From Gnetum montanum (Eukaryota > Streptophyta > Gnetopsida > Gnetales > Gnetaceae): DNA of 64,000 bases. The DNA lies in contig MNCI01003361.1 of NCBI GenBank assembly GCA_015680685.1, forward strand, positions 392,455 to 456,454, given 5' to 3'. The notes beneath the pieces were generated by a model. The model saw only the letters and a program-made list of their open reading frames with translations, searched no databases and had not been told where the DNA came from. Below, one piece after another: positions 10,701 to 23,783 of the stretch. The position numbers and the translations under genes are program-made. The stretch's first letter is position 1, and each line of letters begins with the position of its first letter.

Positions 10701-11191
10701 ATATTCATAAAGAAAATTTGAATTATACAAGTGTATGCTATCTAAATAAAAATGTCACAAATCATATATTTAGCAATCCATTATATTAAGCTTTATGGAT
10801 TAGATGCAATACACATATGATATAATTATATCATTTGGAGTAGGGGAAGGCTAGGATGCTAAAACTATATAACTATATCTACTCATTGGCTATACAATCA
10901 ACATGAAACATATCATTAAGATTTAGCTTTGATTACCAAATAAGTTGCTAACTCTTTTGATCCTAGTAGTGTTTGGAGTAATGTTTTTTTCAAGAGGCTT
11001 AGCTAGTTTTTTCTAGAAAACAATCTACTTGGGAACACCTCTATTCATAATTAGGTTTTATATCTTGCTTTTCTTTTACCACAAGGTTCTTTTGTTACTA
11101 AACAAATATGAAAAGCTTGGTAACATACTAGGAAGTTCTCATATCTCAAAATCCAAAAATTCTTTGGATGATATCTCTTCCTGTTGGTTGT
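10701..11191. other. Unassigned AT-rich segment between A5 stub and A2
   Basis: No frame I recognise. The A/T-rich first half (10700-10900) looks non-coding. Between 10950 and 11190 the + strand has stretches with few stops in two frames, but nothing I can match to a family. It could be further decayed gag leader, or the original DNA into which A2 inserted. The right edge is set by the A2 LTR start at 11192. Confidence 0.3.
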
Positions 11192-12063
11192 TGATGAGCA
11201 GTAAGTAGTGCCTCTGCCTAACCATATGAATCACAAGCACGCACTAGTGATTCGATCAAATTCCATGGACATAGCACCTAATTGTGCCTCTAGACAAAGA
11301 TGGTAACTTGAAGAAATATGATCATTGTCTTCTTAAATCTCACTTATGTAGGCTCATTTGTATGGTTAAGTGTGAGCTAAGGCATGTTATAGTTATTTAT
11401 ATTTTATATTTTTATTTATTTAATCCTAAGCATTGAAGTGAAGATAATTGATTGATAAATTAAGTACTTTAACTATCTAATGGTTATTAAGCTAACTAAC
11501 CTACCATAAGCATCAGGGCCCACTTTCCATACACATCTTGAACTCTTATCAACGCTATTGGATTACTAAGTATCTATTGTTGGGTGTACCAAATAGCCAC
11601 TACTATAGTTACCAAGTGTTAAATAGTATGTTTGAAGTAGTTGTACTTATGTGTTCATTATTAAAAGAATTAATTAACTAAGGATAAGAAAGTAAATTGC
11701 ATTAATAATAAAATGCATGAAATAAACATTAATCTATTCCAAGTGCAACAAGGAGTATCAAGAATCTTGTCACTATTGCTGATCACATCAATGTGTTTAG
11801 GTACAAGATGCTCAAAATAAAGATTTGTACAATTACTTGAAGTCCTACTATGGGCACTTAAAAATATTCTAACTCCAAAGAAATAAAACTGTAAGAACTT
11901 AACTACACTTATGACATAACATGTCATAAATGTAGTGGGTACACACATTAATATAGGCATGATATGACACTACGTTAATGCATCATTCCATGTGTTGACA
12001 AGGCTATATTGATGAGGCCACATTGATGCATGCTAGTTGACACAACTAGTTGATGATTCAAAA
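11192..12063 (-). repeat. A2 3' LTR (872 bp)
   Basis: On the + strand it starts TGATGAGCAG, the complement of the usual CTCATCA end. It ends near 12063 in TGATGATTCAAAA, where the complement of the usual TGATGA start has decayed. The interior aligns with the A2 5' LTR from 23218 to 23783: shared blocks include AACCATATGAATCA (about 11220/23255), AAAGATGGT(A/G)ACTTGA (about 11300/23325) and CTACCATAAGCAT/CTAACATAAGCAT (about 11502/23458). The U3 part (12000-12050) has GATGAGGCCAC and GATGCATG words as in the other family A LTRs. It lies inverted relative to the LTR at 9550-10485. Confidence 0.8.
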
Positions 12064-12300
12064 TATTCCCATGATAGGTGAACAATTTTCCTCGAGTGAA
12101 CAAAAGTGAGATCAAGCTTCTTGCAAAATTGGAAAGGTATGGGATTATTGACTGGCTAACTCTAACTAATTAAGTGACTCTAAGTGTTGAATTATACAAA
12201 ATTACAAAAATTACAAAAATGGATGTCCTTGATAATAAAATTGGACACCCTTATAAAATTGGTAGTAGGAACCCTTTGATTGTTGTAGATAAGGTGAGGA
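12064..12300 (-). other. A2 3' untranslated end and decayed purine tract
   Basis: The - strand purine tract next to the 3' LTR is the complement of TATTCCCAT (12064-12072), a worn form of the tract seen at 9541-9549. Between it and the stop of the third ORF (12301-12303) is about 230 bp of non-coding sequence that aligns with the 3' end of A1 (9303-9549), including a TTAATTAGTTAGAGTTAG-like stretch on the - strand near 12150-12170. Confidence 0.6.
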
Positions 12301-15086
12301 TCAGATAATGCCATAAGGTGGAGGCTCTTGGGATGTTGAAGGATCTTTGCTAGCCTTTGGTGCTTATGGTGGTGGTGGTGGTTGAAGCTATCCTGGTATG
12401 GTTGTTGCTTTTGGAGGTAAGTGAAAAGCATCTAGCAATGCTTTCATTTTCCTCTGCTTGCCTCATGGATTGTATGCAGTTCATGCAACTTTGTTGATGT
12501 GGGTTGGTACTAGAATGTCCCATGGGCAAGGCATTATTGGAAATAACTCCTTGATGTTCATAAACTATGTTGTAAATTATTTCAATTCAATATTGAACAT
12601 CTTGATGAGGTTCTATAGCTTATGGCAGTTATTCATTCATTTGGTTAGGTCCTCAATGACTAATCGTTGATTAGTAAATTAGCTATAGAGGACTTCAAGC
12701 TTGGAATTGGCTATCTTCAACTTTTACTTGGTCTCTGTTTGATGCTTGAATTCAACCTTATAAAGGAAATACAAACTAGCCACTTGCTTTTTTAATTTTT
12801 TCGTTGGCCTCCCCATGGTCAATATAGTCAAGTTGGCATATCAGAGGTTGGCTAGCTTCATGTACTCTATCATCTCTTCTATCTACAACTCCTTCAGAAA
12901 GATTTCAACTTTGTTGTATGTGTTTAAACTATCAAAGATTGTTTGCCATACATTGCCTCTTTGTTGAAGTTACTAGAGTGTCTTGTTCATCTTTGCCTTG
13001 GCCAATTGGATTCCCTTCTCATTCACTTCTTTGAGGGGCCCCACCTAGTCTCTGTAGTGATTCTTTACTTACTCAAACTTTAGGAACTCATTTTTCTAGG
13101 TGGCTACCTCAATGACCATCTTTTGACGAAGCACCTAGACTTCCTTCATAGAGAGATTGTGATTTTCTACTACTAACCTCCTTAAGTCAAGGTTCACCTT
13201 ACCTAGCTACTCCTACTATGATCTCATAAATTTTACTATATGGTCTTTTTGCTCCTTGATGTTTCATAGGTGGTGAATATCCTTTGTGAGGACAAAGTTT
13301 TCCTTACAGACTTAAGCCAAGTTCTTATCAGCATTGATGGCTAATGCTTCAAATAAGAAGGCATCAAAGATCGTCATCTTATTAACATTCTTAACCTCTT
13401 TTAATTTCTATTGAAGATGCAAGAAAGATTCATCTCTATTGATGTTCTTCAATTCCACAACTATGGTAGCCAACTGATAATTCTCAATAGTAGCTACCTC
13501 TAGTTGGATGTTGGTGATGAGGAGCTAGCCCTTTATCTCTAGCAACTTTGATTGGGTTGTAATGATCTCATCTGGAAGATCAAAGATCTTTGGAAGTGGT
13601 TTCTCAATTTCCACTAGTTAGTCCAATACCTCCTCATGTTGGATTGCACTTAGTTGATCACTTCCTACTCCTATGGAAGCTTGCAAGTATTTTAAGATAA
13701 CTATGTTGGGCATGGCTACCACAGGAGTGTTTAATACCTCCTCCACCCTATCTACCATTACTTCTGCTACTACTCTCTACTCATGGTTTTGCATCACCTA
13801 GATAGTCATCCCCTTTCCTTTCTCCAAGTGCATCAAGAAAATTGTGGGATTCCCAAAGATTTCAAGAAACTATTTCTATCTAGGGATGGACATCATAACT
13901 TCTTGGGGTGCTTGGATTCATTCTTGCAAGTGCTTGGATGCATTATGTAAAAAAAGGTAGGGTAGTCTTTTATAGCTAGCTAATTATTCTATTAACTTCA
14001 TTGAGGTGGCTCAACACTAGCTAGTAGACCGATGACTCCCCACCACTTGCCTCACCTTGTTGTTCCTACAATAGTTGTTCACAAAGTTTTCTCATTCATT
14101 CAATAGATGTGTAGGCCTCTAGTATGATCTCACCAATAGGTGGTGGTGATGGCTAGTCCTCTTCTATCAACTTGGCAACTATTTTATCCTTTATCATCTC
14201 TTACCAGGGTGTGGTAAGAGCATGGAAAAGTATGTCATTTTTGTAACGTGCTATGCCTTCCCTTTAGTAGAGTTTTTAGATTAGGCATGAAAAGGGGAGT
14301 GTGTTCCTCCCTCATTCATTTTCTTTAAAGTGCTTCTTGATTTTGGGGTAAATGAGGTAAGGAAGTTTGATGGGGAACTTGCTACTTAAAGCAGTGCATG
14401 CACAAGTGGAGAAGATAGTCACCTTGCTAGGCCTCACCATAGAATTTAGGTGGTAGGCCACTATTTTGAACTAAGCTTGATCTACCTTAGTGAGCACACC
14501 ATACTCCTTACGAATCACCCCATAGCAATGTTGGATCCATTCTTTCTTTGTCTTTAGATTCACCTAAGTGGATATCTCTGCAAGTATTTCCTCCATATCA
14601 GGGAAGCCAAGGGTCTCTATAATGGCCTCAATAGAATAGAAGATAGTTATGTCCTTTATCTTAACCATTGCATGTCTATCCTATGTACCATTCTTCATTG
14701 GATAAGAGAGTCAGCCACATGGGAGAGCCCTGTAGTTGAGTACAAACTTCCTATGGCACCACGTCCAAGAAGGGACCAAAGTTAAGTTCTTGGAGAACTA
14801 AACTCTGGAACTCCCTAGAATGAATTATTTTAAGGCAAGCCTTAGTCAATGTGACTTCAAGATTTGGCCTTGGCCTTGGCACCTCATCTTGTTGTGACTA
14901 GTTGGTATTTGCTATGGGAATCTAGTGAGTAGACTCCACTTTGGTTTCCTTCCGAAGAGGTCCTGTTGCATAAGTTTTAGCATCCTATTCCTGGTGCTAT
15001 TATGGATGCTAGTTTCTTCCTCCTCTTGGTTGCTTCTCCCTTGGTTGGGATGGTTCTTCAACTGGTGATCCCCTCTTTGGTACCAT
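12301..15086 (-). pseudogene. A2 third ORF: plant-transposon-like domain plus coiled coil
   Basis: The start is the ATG at 15086-15084, which aligns with the A4 start: both begin Met then x-P-K and a basic, proline-rich tail. The plant-transposon-like domain lies at about 14690-14290 on the - strand (near 14670: KDITIFYSIEAIIETLGFP). The coiled-coil part runs at about 13650-12720 and includes the conserved YMKLANLWYANL stretch (about 12860). The C-terminus ends in GII then TGA, as in A1. The total length, 2,786 nt, is close to the 2,790 nt of A4, but not a multiple of three, so small indels are present as well as stops. Function unknown. Confidence 0.72.
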
Positions 15087-16856
15087 TTGTGATCACAACA
15101 TATATGAGGATTAGTGATTAATGTGTAACCCTTAGTGCTCTCCAATACCTTTCTCTTTTTTGGGTAAGTTACACTTAGGTTAGTTGTGATCATGAAAGAT
15201 TGATTATTTTATTTATTTAGCCACCAGAGTTTATTTATGAGGTTTAACTTGGTAGAGATGGAAATTTTAATATTATTTTATTACTTAAATCTTGGAAAGT
15301 TAGAAAAATTTTCCATCATAAACCATGGGTATGTGACCTTCATGACATAAAGCTCACCTCTTGTAGCTAGGGGGTTGAAGAATGAGATGAATCAAATAAG
15401 CGGTTTGCAACGTATGATGCTTGGAAGGTGCTTTGGGCTCTAAAATGCAAAAACTCCCCTAGCACTATGAAGAAAATGTGAAAAATTAGCTAAGTGTTGG
15501 GGAAGAGTTTGACTATGAAATTGTAGTCCAAGGGAAGCCAGAAAAGCCTAGAATGATGATAAATTATGGAAGAGGGCTTGTAATTAATTTGGGAAAGGAG
15601 ATTTGGAGGAAATTATATTACCAAGGAGTGCAAAAATTGGATGCTTGTTATTGGAAAATGATGAAAATGAGTTCAAAATAACTTAGGAATAGAAATTTTA
15701 ACCACCCAAACTAGGGAGTATGCAAGTGGGTCCTCCCCATAGCAAGCTCATGTCCTTAATGCCCTTGCATACCCTCATACCTAGGAGTCTATAGGCACCA
15801 AGGATGATGAATGACCATGGATTGTTAAAAATTGAATTCACATAAGAAATCATCAAAGAATTAAGACATACCAAAATAGACACATTGATCAACCATGATA
15901 AGAGGTAGTGAGGTGGTAGATGGTAAGAGTGGATGATGAGAGAGAGTGTGTGGTAATGGAGTATTGCATCCTAGTCACATGAAGTCCTTTATGAATTTTG
16001 TGATTAATGTGACTTGAGATTGTTCCATCTTTAGTTGGAACTAAGTCCATCCACTTCCAATGATGTCACATTGGCACATTTAGACCATTCAACCCCCAAA
16101 GTTCACAAATCTAGATAGGGAAGAAAAGAGAAGGAGGAAGTTAAGAGGGCCTTAGTTACAAGGGTGTCTTTAGGCATGGGTAACATGTCTTTCCAGCCCC
16201 ATAGCTAGTACGTTTAGCCTATTATTTCATCTAAGGGCCATGCTTTGAATTTCGATGGTTTTTTTTCTTTTGCAAGGTAACCACACCATGCCAAGACATT
16301 ACTTCCTATTAATGGTTGACATTAGGAATGATGAGGAATTGATGAGAATACCCATAAAAGTCTAGATGGTAGGTAGGTAGCAAAGGTGACAAGTCCCTTT
16401 GAATCTACATCCTTATTAATTCCACTTGATTCATTCCAAATTTGGAAAGTACTGAGGTCATATATTCTTTATAAGTTGTTATTAAGAAAGGATCTCATGC
16501 TTTCAAAATGAGAGAATATCATGGACTTGAGTGGAATGGATGAATGACGTGAGCTCACTACCTAATATCATGAAAAAACCAATGTCCCATTAATCAATGT
16601 CATAATTCAAAGATAAAATCTAATAATTAAGCAATCAATTCAACCAATATAGTTCAATAAACCTCCAACAACCAATAGTTGTATCGAACACCAAAGTCTC
16701 GATAATAATAAAGAGGAAAGACACATGTAAGAAAATGCAAATAAGAAAAAATATAAAAGAAATTGCAAAATACTTAAGAAAATGAAAAATGTATAAAGAA
16801 CAACATAAAACAAAAAAAATTTAAAAAACCAAGGAGCCTATTACAAAATGCTAGCA
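15087..16856 (-). other. A2 spacer between integrase and third ORF
   Basis: No protein-coding frame is supported. It contains the internal leader block shared with A1 (about 15435-15490: GGGCTCTAAAATGCAAAAACTCCC on + spans it) and the GTGGGTCCTCCCC block (about 15727) shared with A1, A3 and A4. It also holds a worn form of the A-rich repeat block (16700-16850). Unlike A1 and A4, I see no clear TATA box or U3-like word array just upstream of the leader (15500-15560). Confidence 0.5.
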
Positions 16857-18320
16857 TGGATGGTCATCTCTCCCATGATTTATTTGAAAGGAAGATTCAA
16901 AAGATTGAGCATGCTTGGCCATTGGTAGAGGTGTTACTGCCATCAGTTATTCTTGTCTTTAGAAAAGGTTTTACTTGTTGCATGTTGATCAATAACCTTT
17001 TTCTTTGGGTTGGTAGGATGGTAAATCATCATGGAAATAGATGGAAAAGTGTCAAATATAATTTAAGGGTCCTTTCATAGCATTTGGAATTTTGTACATC
17101 TAGGTACATGCATGGGGTTGGAGTACAACACCTAATCTCCTAGTTGAAATTTAACTTTTCTTATCTTGACATCATGACATTGCTTACTGTGTGCCTTGTG
17201 AACTTCGTTCAAGGATAGGACCACTAATCAATTTTTGTCTAGCATTTTGAGATTCATCAATCTTTCTCTTTAGGCTAGACTTAAATCAAGGTCAAGGTCA
17301 CAAGCCATTAAAAGTGCATGGAGCTTAGTTTGGATAAGAAGAGTTGGGAGTTTTCCATACACTAAATCATAGGAAGAGTATTCGATAGGAAGTTTTCATG
17401 TTGAACAATAAGTCTAAAGAGCATCGTTGAGCTTGGTAATTTAGTCCTTCCTAAACTTATTAATAGTGTCTGCTGGTATTTTTGCTATTTCCCTATTTGT
17501 GACCTTAGCTTGATCGTTGACTTGGGGGGTGGTGTGGAGTTATGAGTTTATGTTCAACCCCTGTGCGTTGCATAAATTTTCAAAAAGTGGCACTTGTAAA
17601 GTGTGTTCCATTATCAAAAATTAGTGCTTGTGGTATACTAAACCTATTTACAACATTTTTTTGTACAACCTATGCCACCCTAGAGGATGAATAGTTAGTG
17701 ATAACAGCAGGTTTAGGCCATTTGGTGTAATAGTCAAAAACCATGATTATGTATGCCTTTCCATTTAACCTAGAATTGATGGGCCCCATAAAGTTGATTC
17801 CCCAAAGATAAAAAGGCTCTAGTGGTTGAATCCACTATTAGGGCCCTTCCATTCATGCGATCATCCCTTCCTCTCATTGGTACCTATCATAGAAATGAAA
17901 GAAGTTATGGGCATCCCTAAAGATTGTTAGATAATAGTATCGTGCCATGAGGATCTTAATGGTTGTCCTCCTCCTAACATAGTGGCCTTGACAAGGATCT
18001 TTGTGAGCATCCTGGAGGACTCAAAGGTAATCTACATTAAGAACACACCATTGTATTAAGTCATATGCACAACTCTTGTAGAGGTGGTCTTTGATTTTCA
18101 TGAAATTATTGGCCTAATGAAGAGACTATTATTTCTTCTTATTGTTCCATTCCTATGGCATCTCCTAAGTAAGTAGGTAGAAGAGGATGTTATCATATCA
18201 TTTTGATTCTTTGGAAGCTTGGACATCAACAACACCAACAAAGAGGAGTTCATTAGGGAATTAATCAGGAAATGAATCCTCACCCTCTTTGCTATCCCAT
18301 CTTAATTGAGACAAGTAGTC
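16857..18320 (-). pseudogene. A2 integrase remnant with all three subdomains
   Basis: Read from 18320 down: an HHCC-like zinc finger at about 18030-17880 in which the histidines remain but the two cysteines (in FYDRYQ) are tyrosines; the catalytic core starting WGINFMGP (about 17800), where the first catalytic Asp has become Asn; DNGTHFTSATF (about 17620) with the second Asp; then a frameshift before the Glu region (about 17540). A C-terminal part ends near 16857, just before the purine tract. Asp to Asn fits a G-to-A change. It shows what A1 has lost from its integrase. Confidence 0.8.
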
Positions 18321-18329
18321 AACAATCAC

Positions 18330-19560
18330 ATTTTCAGTTCCCTTTTTATCAATCATTATCAAATCGAACTCTTGAAGAATCACTAGTCACCATATGATAT
18401 GGGGACTCATCATTGGTTTGCTGATCAAGAATTGTATAGCACTGTGGTTGATGTGCATGAAAACTTGGTATCCAAGCACATAGTACCTAAATTTTTCTAA
18501 GGCATACATTACTGCCATGAGCTCCTTTTTAGTGGTGGTGTAGTTCAATTGTGCATCCACAATGCTCCTACTTGTATAGTAGATGTAGTATGGATGCTTT
18601 TGATCATCCATCTATGTAAGCATAGCTCCCAAAGCATAATTAGATGCATTGGTCATGATGTGGAATGGCCTAGACCAGTTTGGTACCTATAGAATTGGAG
18701 TTACTACAAGTTTTTGCTTTAATTGTAGGAATGTGTTTTCACATTCCCTAGTCTTGGTGAATGGTGCATTCTTCTTAGTGAGTTTCACTAATAGTTTGAT
18801 GATTTTTGAGAATTTTTTAATGAATCATTTGTAGTAACCAATGTGGGCAAGGAATTACCTTGCATATTTCACTATTTCTGGTTGCCTGGTTATTCCTTGG
18901 ATGAACTATACTTTCTCTAGGTCCACCTCGATCCATTTACTTGAAATTCTATGTCCTAAGACAATGCCATATTGTAGCATCAACTAGCTCTTATTTCAAT
19001 TGAGTCATAAATGTTTCTTCACACACCTTTGAATAACTTGCTCAAGGTGGTCTAGGGCTTGCTCAATGGTAGTCCCATAAGTAGAAAATTCATCCATGAA
19101 GACTTCTACCCCACTATTGATATGTTGTTGAAAGATGCTTAGGACTAATCATTGGAAAGTGGTAGGAGCATTGAATAGGCCAAAGGAAATTTTAATGTAT
19201 GAGAAAGATTCCTAGGGACATATGAATGTAGCCTTGACCTAGTTCTCCTATGCAATTTGGATTTGGTTATAGCCATTATAACTATCTAGAAGGCTATAGT
19301 AATAATGCCCTGCTATAGTGTCCAACACCTAGTCCACAAATGACAATGAAAAATGGTCTTTGTATGTTACCATATTCAAAAATTGAAAGTCTATACAGAC
19401 TCTTCATTTTCCTTCGTTAATGATCTGCATGAGCTTTGGGTTCAACTGGTGTTATGGTTGTCTCTTTGCTTTAATGGAGGAGTCTATGTAGATTCGGTGT
19501 TGGCATATCCAAGGATTTATCCTTGTTAGCTCATGATATGACCAAGTAAAGGCTATTGAC
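18330..19560 (-). pseudogene. A2 reverse transcriptase and RNase H remnant
   Basis: On the - strand the RT palm runs from about 19560 to 18900. The catalytic box, at about 19125-19110, reads FMDE in place of FMDD, so the second Asp is lost. The connection domain and RNase H follow. The RNase H first motif (FHIMTNASNYA, near 18690-18650) has Asn for the first Asp. The frame 18611-18387 is open and encodes KELMAVMYALEKFRYYVLGY, the RNase H helix also found in A1. All identified changes at catalytic residues are consistent with G-to-A mutation. Confidence 0.85.
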
Positions 19561-19599
19561 CATTTGTTCATAGCTTTCAATAGTTTCTTTTTCTACTCA

Positions 19600-20560
19600 A
19601 GAGCAAGTGCGACATGGATAATCACTGGCTTGTCATTATTGAGAAATGCATATTCCATGTTTGTCGATAGAGCCTTTAACTCAAGAAACTTTTCTTTTAA
19701 CTCAAGAAACTTTTCTTAAAACTGTCAAGAATCTCCAACCCTCCCTAATCTATGTCACTTTGTGCATTGGAGAGTTGGCAATAAAGTTGCTCTATTTTAT
19801 CCATGCTTTCAACATAGGAGCTAGTAATGCTCTGAGTTGGTTCCATATAAATTGTTGATTTAGCTTCATTATTTGTTATCAGCAACTGGGTACCTTTTTA
19901 TTTAGTGGTTTTTGTGTATAGGAACCTTTGAATTTTTGTAGTTTCTATACACTGATTGCATGCTTGAAGTGATGTGCCTTTGATGGTCCATAGTCTCTAC
20001 ACATAATGGCACACTATGTCACTATACGGGATGCATGAAACTCTCTTTTTCTCCACTTTTTCGAATTCATTTTCCTTGGAAATATCTAAGGAAAGGTCTT
20101 GAATACCCATTCTTGCATTAATGATGCTCAACCATGCCCTTTCCATGATGATAAGAAAGTTCCCCTTGTAGTTCTCCACATGGATCACTAGGAAATTTAT
20201 AGGATAGGATCATCCACAAATGATGATCATGATATCCTCCACTAATCCTAAAGGGATAGTGATGCATTGGTCTTCCAGCTTCAATCTAATGTTTCTCTTT
20301 TTCAAGGAAGGAAAGTTTTAATGCCTTGTACATCTCTTGAGAAATTAAGTTTACTCTAGAACATAAATTTAAAAGAGCCTTACATGGTTCATTCTCAATG
20401 ATTTATAGGTAGATGAAAAAATTTCTAGGATCAAATCTCTTCCTAGGAAGGTGATTGGCCTTAATCCAATCTATGACTGCATAGGTTAAAATTATAGTAT
20501 GAAGTTGGAGAGAGTTTTGGTTTGAAGGCTACTTGATATGACTTTTAGAGGTAGAATTAT
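19600..20560 (-). pseudogene. A2 protease remnant and PR-RT linker
   Basis: The frame 20188-19997 encodes the C-terminal part of the protease (IIMERAWLSIINARMGI), nearly identical to A1 at about 1390-1440. The active-site position, near 20360-20375, reads NLCS on the - strand where A1 has DSGS, so the enzyme is inactive. Stretch 19990-19600 is the linker to RT. It includes an internal near-duplicate of AACTCAAGAAACTTTTCTT at about 19679-19697 and 19699-19717. Confidence 0.65.
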
Positions 20561-20699
20561 TAGGGTTGGTAGCCACATGTGCTTGAGAGGGCTTCATGGA
20601 GCTATTGGTTTTGAAGAATGACCTCTTACAAGGCTTAGATTTAGAATCACTTAACTAAGGAGTTGGCTCTAAATTCACTACCCTCATGGAATTTCTTTG

Positions 20700-23067
20700 T
20701 TGTGGCTACATAGATATTTCACCTTGCATGGATGAAGCATGTGACAAAGGTATTATCAATGGTGGTGTATGAGTGGATGAGTATTGAGGAGGACAAAAGG
20801 GAAATGGAGAATCCCCCTTGGAGAAGGTTCTCTGTAGTACTCCAAAGGGTAGTAGTGGTATGAGAAAGAAGTGTGACTAGAGTCATGTGGAGATATTGAT
20901 TGTTGAATATAATATCCATAGAGATCTAGTTACTGATAAGGATATTGTTACCTTGGTAATGACATCCCCCACAACTGTGTGTGTTGCCACTACTTGTACT
21001 ATTTTTAAGGTTGAGGAGGCACTTCACTCGAATACTAGGCTTGTTGATGGAATTGTTATTGATAGTTGCCTTGTGGATAAGGAAACCTCCTGGGTGCTTA
21101 CTTTTTCATCAATCTAGAATTCAAAGCATATATCCTAAATTCTTGTAGGTGTGAAAACACTAGACAGCATCCGTTAGGATGTTTGCATTGGTAATTGTCA
21201 CAATTGTTATCATTGATTTCAATAATTTACAGCCTTCTCTATTGTTATAGTTTTATCCTTATTTTTATATTGTTATTTAGTATCCTTTTTCTTTCTTCTT
21301 TCTTGATCACTTTCTCCTTGGTCCTTGTGTTCTTTTGCAATCTTCAAAGTAGTTTGAAACTTCTCATCTAGGGAGTCCTGCATCTTATCTACCTTAGTCA
21401 ATATTTCAGTAATAAATTTCTATATCGACAAGGTTTTCCTTTGCACCACTTCATCAAGCTGTACCTCCTTCTCATTGTCATAGAAATGGACCTCCCTATT
21501 GCAAATGGAGGGGTCTCTATTATATTTCTTTGCACTTTTCTAGTTCTTTAGTTCACCTTCCTCTTTGATCATCTAATTAATGAGCCTTTGGATCTAATGG
21601 ATCCTTAGGTTAGAAAGTCTCCCTTAGGCATAGATCCTAAGAATTATTTTCATTTTAGTCTTGAGCCCATCTATGATATGGAACAACTAGTTCAATTAAG
21701 AGTATCCACGGCCTAGGCATCAGTGCAAAAGAATATAGTACTTGTCCATGGCTACAACCAAGGACTCATAATTGCCTTATTTCTAACCTTGGATTTTCCT
21801 TCATAAATTGCACACGCTAGAGTATGTTTGATACTTTTTCATTGATTAGCTTTAGCATCATACTCCATTGACAAATAGATTCTGGTATTAGCTTTCATCA
21901 TCTTTAATGAGTATCTTCGGGAATAGTTTTAGCTTTTGCCATTCATTCTCAATATTTTGTAAGGCACAATCATCATGAAAGGCTTGTAGATGATTTTGTG
22001 GATCTAAGTTGTATCCCCCTTTAATTTTGGATATATTGTTCATATCTAGCCTTTTGATGTGACTATCTTTTGAGTACTTGGTTGAAATATTGACTACTTC
22101 TGAAATATTTAGCATGTTCTTGGTAGCTAGTAGAGGATCATCATAGTTAGGCCACAATGCCTATGATGAGTCCTGCTATGCGTTCTCTCTCTATGATGCT
22201 CCTCCCCTTGCTATTATTCCTACCTATGTTCTTTGTTACCTCATCAAGATCTACAATTGTCCCTATCCTACCATACATCTCCATCCTGATCTCTACTATT
22301 TTTTCTTTTGTCTCGACCTCTGCTTTTGCTATTAGAGTTGGAGGAGGAAGATGATGGGGATGATGAAGTACATGAGGAAGAAGGGGAATAAACACTAGAA
22401 TGATGCCTATAGGATTCTCTTCTTCGGTCCCTGCCCCATTCCTTATCTTTATCTTTTTCTTTGTTTTTGTCATTATTATTGCTCTTGGGTAAATGGTTGT
22501 GGTTGCCATCTTTTGAGGCCCCCTGGTCTTGAGAACCATTTTTCCATTCACAAAGATTGTTCATAGTTGATTGCTACCTTTGGTTAAGGGTCTTCCCATC
22601 AAGGAAATGGGGAGATTCTATGTATTGGGAGGTGCCCAAAAAGAAGTCCTTGTCTTTCTTGTACTATTGCAAGAATAATTTGTTAGGGAACCTCTTGCCA
22701 TTTAAAGCCTCATATCATGTTTTCATTTTCAATCCTTCCTTTTTCAGGCATTAATGGGATGATATTTCATGTAAAGATATTCCTGGACTTCATATTTTGC
22801 ATTAAGTCCAATGATGCTCAATTGGATTAGATTTTTCATTAACATTGTAGGAGCCAATCAGTCGGGAGATAGCATGATGTTGCCTTCCATATTTCTCCAT
22901 CACAAATATTCATCTTGATGTAGGATGAAGGTGAAATTTGGAGTGTAAGGATTAAGATGGATGTAAACAACATGAAATTATTGGGGCATCTGTATCTTTG
23001 GGACCTCTTGTCTTTGATTAGCTCCACTAGTAGATGGTGGATATTTATTCTTGTAAGAAGAAGTCAT
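20700..23067 (-). pseudogene. A2 gag remnant
   Basis: Starts at the ATG 23067-23065 (MTSSYKNKY), about 130 nt inside the primer site. The frame 22564-22268 is a low-complexity K/D/R- and then S-rich segment. The gag core is in frame 22157-21888 (LLATKNMLNISEVV, KRLDMNNISKIKGGY, HLQAFHD.CALQNIENEW), which aligns with A3 at 28921-29170. Then come the retrotransposon gag capsid-like part (about 21880-21590), a helical region (about 21480-21270), the worn zinc knuckle (about 21200-21170, HPNGCC) and a P/Q/Y-rich tail to about 20700. Frameshifts and stops are frequent. Gag forms the virus-like particle. Confidence 0.78.
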
Positions 23068-23198
23068 ATTAGTCTTTGTTGAAAATTAAATAGTGTGGTT
23101 GTTCTTATGTTCTTTAATAATTTGTCATTTAATGGTATTTATAATGTCTTTTTAGGATTTACTATTTCTTCCTACTTAGCACACTTAGCTACACTTAA

Positions 23199-23216
23199 TC
23201 TTTGACAATGACACTA
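23199..23216 (-). promoter_or_regulatory. A2 primer-binding site (complement shown)
   Basis: The + strand text TCTTTGACAATGACACTA directly precedes the LTR end at 23218. Its complement is a worn version of the tRNA-Asp-type primer site seen at 10487-10504. The differences are transitions apart from one position. It fixes 23218 as the inner end of the A2 5' LTR. Confidence 0.65.
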
Positions 23217-23217
23217 A

Positions 23218-23783
23218 TGATGAGCAACAAGTAGTCCCTCTCCTCAACCATATGAATCATAAGTGTGCACGAGCAATTTGGTCAAATTTCATGGAATTGG
23301 CACCTAAGTGTGCCTATAAACAAAGATGGTGACTTGACGAGATATGATCATTGTCTTCTTAGCTTTTACTTATGTAGGCTCATTTATATGGTTAAGTGTG
23401 AGTCAAGGTAAAGATAATTAATTGGCAAATTAACTACTTTAACTATTTAATGGTTGCCTAACATAAGCATCTAGTCACACTTTTTGTACACACCCTGAAC
23501 TCATATCAATGTTACTAGGTTACCAAGTGTCTATTGCTCGAAGTAGTAAATAACCACTACTAGGATTACCAAGCAATAAATGGTATGCTTGAAGCAATCA
23601 TACTTATTTGTTCATTATTAGAAGCATTAATTAACTAAGGAAAAGAATGTAAATTTCATTAATAATAAAGTGCATGAAATAAATATTTATCTATTCTAAG
23701 TGCTACAATGAGTATCAAAAATCTCATCTTTATTGTTGATCCCAGTAATGTGTTCAGGTACAAGATGCTTGAACAAAGATCTA
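23218..23783 (-). repeat. A2 5' LTR, truncated by insertion of B
   Basis: Starts (+) TGATGAGCAAC and aligns with the A2 3' LTR (11192-12063) up to about 23783, where AAGATGCTTGAACAAAGATCTA passes into unrelated sequence beginning TGTTGGATC. That break is the B LTR edge. The missing part corresponds to about 11825-12063, the U3 end, and should lie past position 64000. Confidence 0.8.

Larger units (their letters stand above)
11192..23783 (-). mobile_element. A2: near-complete Athila-like element, - strand, 5' LTR split by B
   Basis: Read on the - strand, the order is partial 5' LTR (23783-23218), primer site, gag, PR, RT, RNase H, IN, purine tract, spacer, third ORF, 3' purine tract and 3' LTR (12063-11192). 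This is the most complete family A copy here and the reference for the others. It is heavily decayed: the protease active site is lost, two zinc-finger cysteines in integrase are tyrosines, and there are many stops. Element B has inserted into the 5' LTR at 23783/23784, so the rest of that LTR (about 0.3 kb) must lie beyond the right end of the window. Confidence 0.85.

Noticed and set aside
10930-11190. Possible host gene fragment on +
   Set aside because: Some stop-poor stretches, but I recognise no family and the frame is not continuous.
12192-12431. Histidine-rich - strand frame (79 codons)
   Set aside because: It overlaps the C-terminal end of the A2 third ORF in another register; the His run is the shifted reading of a (CCA/CAC)n stretch.
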